Below, piece by piece: positions 61,074-64,000 of a stretch of DNA of 64,000 bases. Position 1 is the stretch's first letter. Each line of letters opens with the position of its first letter. Source of the DNA: Psychroserpens luteus (GTDB taxonomy: Bacteria; Bacteroidota; Bacteroidia; Flavobacteriales; Flavobacteriaceae). The DNA lies in assembly GCF_015319355.1 (NCBI RefSeq), contig NZ_JADILU010000003.1, forward strand, positions 310,001 to 374,000, given 5' to 3'. Under the pieces are notes generated by a model. The model searched no databases. It was given only the letters and a program-made list of their open reading frames with translations, and was not told the DNA's origin. The position numbers and the translations under genes are program-made.

Positions 61074-62666
61074 ATGAGAACTAATATAAAAGAAACTAAA
61101 GCTTATTTAGTAGGTGGAGGTATTGGGAATATGGCTGCTGCTTCATTTATGATCAGAGATGGAGGAATTCCAGGAGAAAATATAACAATTTATGAAGCAC
61201 TACCAGTATTAGGTGGAGTTTTAGATGCTGCTGGAAATGCAGAAAGTGGTTACTCTTTGCGTGGAGGACGAATGTTATGCGCAGACATCTATGAGTGCAT
61301 GTGGTCTCTAATGAAAACGATTCCTTCATTAACAGATCCTAATAAATCAGTTTATGACGAAACTGTAGAATTCAATAAAGTGGTTAAAACGGATGCTCAC
61401 GCACGTATTATCAACAAAAACCGTGCGGTTCCAGATCTTTCTTCATTGGGTTTATCAATGCACAATCGATTTGAACTACTTAGACTATTAGAAACCAGTG
61501 AAGAAAAACTTGGTAATGATAGGATTACAGATTGGTTGTCGCCAGAACTTTTAGAATCAAATTTTTGGTACATGTGGATTACTTCATTTGCTTTTGAACC
61601 ATGGCATAGTGCTGTAGAATTCAAACGTTATATGCATCGTTTTTTAAAACAGTTTACACAAATTGCAACCATGGGTGGAATTTCACGTACGGTTTACAAT
61701 GAATATGATTCGATTGTGCGCCCTCTTGAAGCTTGGTTAGTTGAAAAAGGAGTTAAGATTTTAAAAGGACATATGGTTACAGACCTAAATCTTGATTTTG
61801 ATGATGAAGATGGTAAATGGGCTGTAAACAAGATTGAATATGTAGTTGAAGGTAAGACAGAAACGATTCCGATAAGTAAGAATGACTTAGTGTTTTTTCA
61901 AAATGGTTCTATGGGAGATGCAACAAGTATTGGATCAATGACAAGTCCGCCAAAGCGTTTAACCAAAAAAGATAGTAAAGGTTGGGTTTTATGGGAGAAA
62001 CTAGCAAAAGGACGTCCAGAATTTGGTAATCCTGCTGTATTTAACTCTAGCATACCAGAGTCTAATTGGGAGTCATTCATTGTAACATTAAAAGATCCCG
62101 TGTTTTTTGATAAAATGGAAGAGTTAACAGGCAACAAGCATGGTACAGGAGCTCTAGTGACTTTTAAAGATTCCAATTGGTTATTGTCAGTTGTATTAAA
62201 ACACCAAAGACGTTATCCACAACAACCAGATGGTGTGCAAGTATTTTGGGGCTATTCTTTACGACCTGATCGTATTGGTGACTTTGTTAGTAAATCAATG
62301 ACAGATTGTAATGGTCAAGATATCCTTAAAGAAATATGTGGTCATCTTCGATTTGATATGGATGAGGTGTTTTCAAAAGCAAACTGTATTCCTTGCAAAA
62401 TGCCATATATCACTAGTATGTTTATGCCACGTACCAATACTGACCGACCATTACCAGTTCCAAAAAACTCAAGAAACTTGGCCTTTGTAAGTCAGTTTGT
62501 AGAAATCCCACATGATACTGTTTTTACAGTGGAATATTCTGTTCGAGCAGCACAGATGGCAGTTTATGAATTACTGGATATTGAATTGGAAATTCCACCA
62601 ATTACACGTCATGACAAAAATTTAAAAGTAAACCTTGAAGCAGCGCTTAGAACGCTGAAAAATTAA
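61074..62666 (+). CDS. ohyA: Oleate hydratase, copy 2
   Basis: 530 residues from ATG 61074. Same plan as copy 1: GGGIGNMAAA (14-23), LPVLGGVLDAAGN, loop RGGRM (63-67), CIPCKMPYITSMFMPR. The start upstream (61035) would overlap the structured element and add 13 unlikely residues. Copies 1 and 2 are close to each other over their whole length, and share the Met in place of the canonical loop Glu. It is followed 33 bp later by copy 3. Confidence 0.9.
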   Translation: MRTNIKETKAYLVGGGIGNMAAASFMIRDGGIPGENITIYEALPVLGGVLDAAGNAESGYSLRGGRMLCADIYECMWSLMKTIPSLTDPNKSVYDETVEFNKVVKTDAHARIINKNRAVPDLSSLGLSMHNRFELLRLLETSEEKLGNDRITDWLSPELLESNFWYMWITSFAFEPWHSAVEFKRYMHRFLKQFTQIATMGGISRTVYNEYDSIVRPLEAWLVEKGVKILKGHMVTDLNLDFDDEDGKWAVNKIEYVVEGKTETIPISKNDLVFFQNGSMGDATSIGSMTSPPKRLTKKDSKGWVLWEKLAKGRPEFGNPAVFNSSIPESNWESFIVTLKDPVFFDKMEELTGNKHGTGALVTFKDSNWLLSVVLKHQRRYPQQPDGVQVFWGYSLRPDRIGDFVSKSMTDCNGQDILKEICGHLRFDMDEVFSKANCIPCKMPYITSMFMPRTNTDRPLPVPKNSRNLAFVSQFVEIPHDTVFTVEYSVRAAQMAVYELLDIELEIPPITRHDKNLKVNLEAALRTLKN

Positions 62667-62699
62667 GTAAACTTCCTTGAGGATAAAAAAATAAAAGTT

Positions 62700-64000
62700 A
62701 TGAAGCGACATAAAAATAAAAAACCAGAAGATGCTAAAATATACCTTATAGGTAGTGGAATAGCATCTCTTGCAAGTGCAGTGTATTTAATTAAAGATGC
62801 TGGTGTGCAAGGCAAAAATATTCATATTCTAGAAAAAGACAATATCCTTGGTGGAGCGCTTGATGGTGCAGGAAATATAGAAGATGGTTTTGTAGTAAGA
62901 GGAGGACGAATGCATGAAGAACATTATGCTTGCTATTGGGACTTACTATCTAATATTCCATCTTATGACGACCCAAATGTTTCTGTAAAAGAGGAGTCGT
63001 TTGAATTTAATAAACGATTTGTTTCAAACGGACAAGCGAGACTTTTAAAAGAAGGTAAAATAATGGATGTGTCTTCTTACGGACTTTCCATAAAACAACA
63101 AGCCGAATTTTTAAAACTCATATTTGCTTCAGAAAAATCGTTAGGGAATAAAAGAATTGAAGATTGGTTTGATCAAGCATTTTTCGATACTAACTTTTGG
63201 TACATCTGGTCTACTATGTTTGCGTTTCAAAAATGGAGTAGCGTTGTAGAAATGAGACGCTATATGAAACGCTTCATTCATTTAATTGATGGTTTAAAAA
63301 AGTTAGGTGGAGTCATGCGTACCAAATACAATCAATACCATTCTGTCGTTATTCCTCTAAAAAATTACTTAAAGGAATATGAAGTACATTTTGATTTAGG
63401 GCACGAAGTTGTAGATATAGATTTTAATTTGTCTTCAGATAAAAAAACAGCGACAGTATTGCATTTAAAAGATAAAAATGAAATAGTCCTTGGTAAAAAT
63501 GACTATGTTTTTATTACGAATGGTTCTATTACTGAAAGTACTGATAATGGCGCTTGGGATAGACCAGCAAAACTAAAAGGAATTGCAGAGTCTAGGTCTT
63601 GGCAGCTTTGGAAAAAGATTGCAGAAAAAGATAAAGCTTTTGGTAATCCAGATCCTTTTTGTGATAATATTGATTTGCAAAAATGGTACTCTTTTACAGC
63701 AACATTAAAAGACAATACATTCCATGATTATATGGAGAATTTTTCAGGTAATGTTGATGGTACTGGTGGTTTGGTAACCATGACAGATTCTAATTGGTTA
63801 ATGTCTATAGTCATTGCACGTCAACCACATTTTCCAAATCAACCAAAGGATGTTAAAGTATTTTGGGGATATGGATTATATCCTGATAGAAAAGGAAACT
63901 ACGTTAATAAAACAATGGCAGAATGTACTGGTGAGGAAATTTTAGAAGAGTTATGGTATCACTTAAAAGTTCAAGACCTAATGAATCCTATTGTAAAGTC
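62700..64000 (+). CDS. ohyA: Oleate hydratase, copy 3 (runs off the window)
   Basis: At least 433 residues; the 3' end lies beyond the window. The frame opens at ATG 62700 and stays open to the last base. FAD loop GSGIASLASA (18-27), LGGALDGAGN, RGGRM (67-71) with HEEHYACYWDLL after it, closer to the canonical family loop than copies 1 and 2. DSNWLMSIV and FWGYGLYPDRKGN follow near the end. It diverges clearly from the other two, so it may have a different fatty-acid preference (for example polyunsaturated chains), which is inference. Confidence 0.88.
   Translation, partial: MKRHKNKKPEDAKIYLIGSGIASLASAVYLIKDAGVQGKNIHILEKDNILGGALDGAGNIEDGFVVRGGRMHEEHYACYWDLLSNIPSYDDPNVSVKEESFEFNKRFVSNGQARLLKEGKIMDVSSYGLSIKQQAEFLKLIFASEKSLGNKRIEDWFDQAFFDTNFWYIWSTMFAFQKWSSVVEMRRYMKRFIHLIDGLKKLGGVMRTKYNQYHSVVIPLKNYLKEYEVHFDLGHEVVDIDFNLSSDKKTATVLHLKDKNEIVLGKNDYVFITNGSITESTDNGAWDRPAKLKGIAESRSWQLWKKIAEKDKAFGNPDPFCDNIDLQKWYSFTATLKDNTFHDYMENFSGNVDGTGGLVTMTDSNWLMSIVIARQPHFPNQPKDVKVFWGYGLYPDRKGNYVNKTMAECTGEEILEELWYHLKVQDLMNPIVK

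Overview
The window is one contig from a low-GC marine-type Bacteroidetes, most probably a member of the Flavobacteriaceae. The signs are promoters of the TTG-N20ish-TAnnTTTG type, almost no Shine-Dalgarno sequences, type IX secretion (T9SS) C-terminal sorting domains, DUF4369/TlpA lipoproteins, a fused E1 alpha/beta 2-oxoacid dehydrogenase, a tricorn-like S41 protease and many Bacteroidetes-only hypothetical proteins. I found no rRNA, tRNA, CRISPR array, transposase or phage gene.

Layout. (1) 1-4.1 kb: four unrelated same-strand genes, three of them lipoproteins, separated by 140-220 bp spacers sharing repeat words and imperfect inverted repeats; this looks like a cassette array without an integrase. 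(2) 4.1-30.9 kb: mostly minus-strand chromosome: two exported hypotheticals, DoxX, a methyltransferase, two adjacent PPK2 polyphosphate kinases, fused E1 dehydrogenase, an aminopeptidase-like pseudoenzyme fused to a probable outer-membrane barrel, a secreted nuclease-like T9SS protein, a LOG-family protein, UvrA, an ATP-grasp enzyme, a tricorn-like protease and an ACP phosphodiesterase. (3) 31-38.2 kb: housekeeping genes (phosphohexomutase, class V aminotransferase, lauroyl-type acyltransferase, rhomboid, TlpA, MnmE). (4) 38.2-43.9 kb: a single-domain response regulator followed by three secreted proteins, preceded by a sigma-54-like promoter and two palindromes exactly 40 bp apart; the last two secreted proteins share a recently duplicated 5' module. 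(5) 44.2-64 kb: a stress or low-oxygen island with a universal stress protein, a MacAB-like ABC exporter, a P4-type acid phosphatase, a frameshifted ABC1/UbiB kinase, a MgtC/DUF4010 protein, ferritin, three oleate hydratases, a phosphoglycerate mutase, HdeD/DUF308, coiled-coil lipoproteins and several small unknown proteins.

The genes of region 5 appear to be co-regulated. Seven copies of an FNR/CRP-type dyad, TGAY-N4-RTCA, lie in the short promoter gaps at 45.2, 45.9, 51.35, 55.0 and 55.4 kb, in front of most transcription units. The three oleate hydratases, the ferritin and the many small uncharacterised proteins make this island the best candidate for an undescribed functional system.

A second hidden signal spans most of the window. 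The octamer TTCCGAAG (either strand) occurs 24 times between 4.8 and 54 kb, where about one copy is expected from base composition. It falls in several reading frames and also between genes, so it looks like a genome-wide DNA word rather than a codon effect. It is absent from the cassette-like region (1-4.8 kb), from 37.3-44.4 kb and from 54-64 kb.
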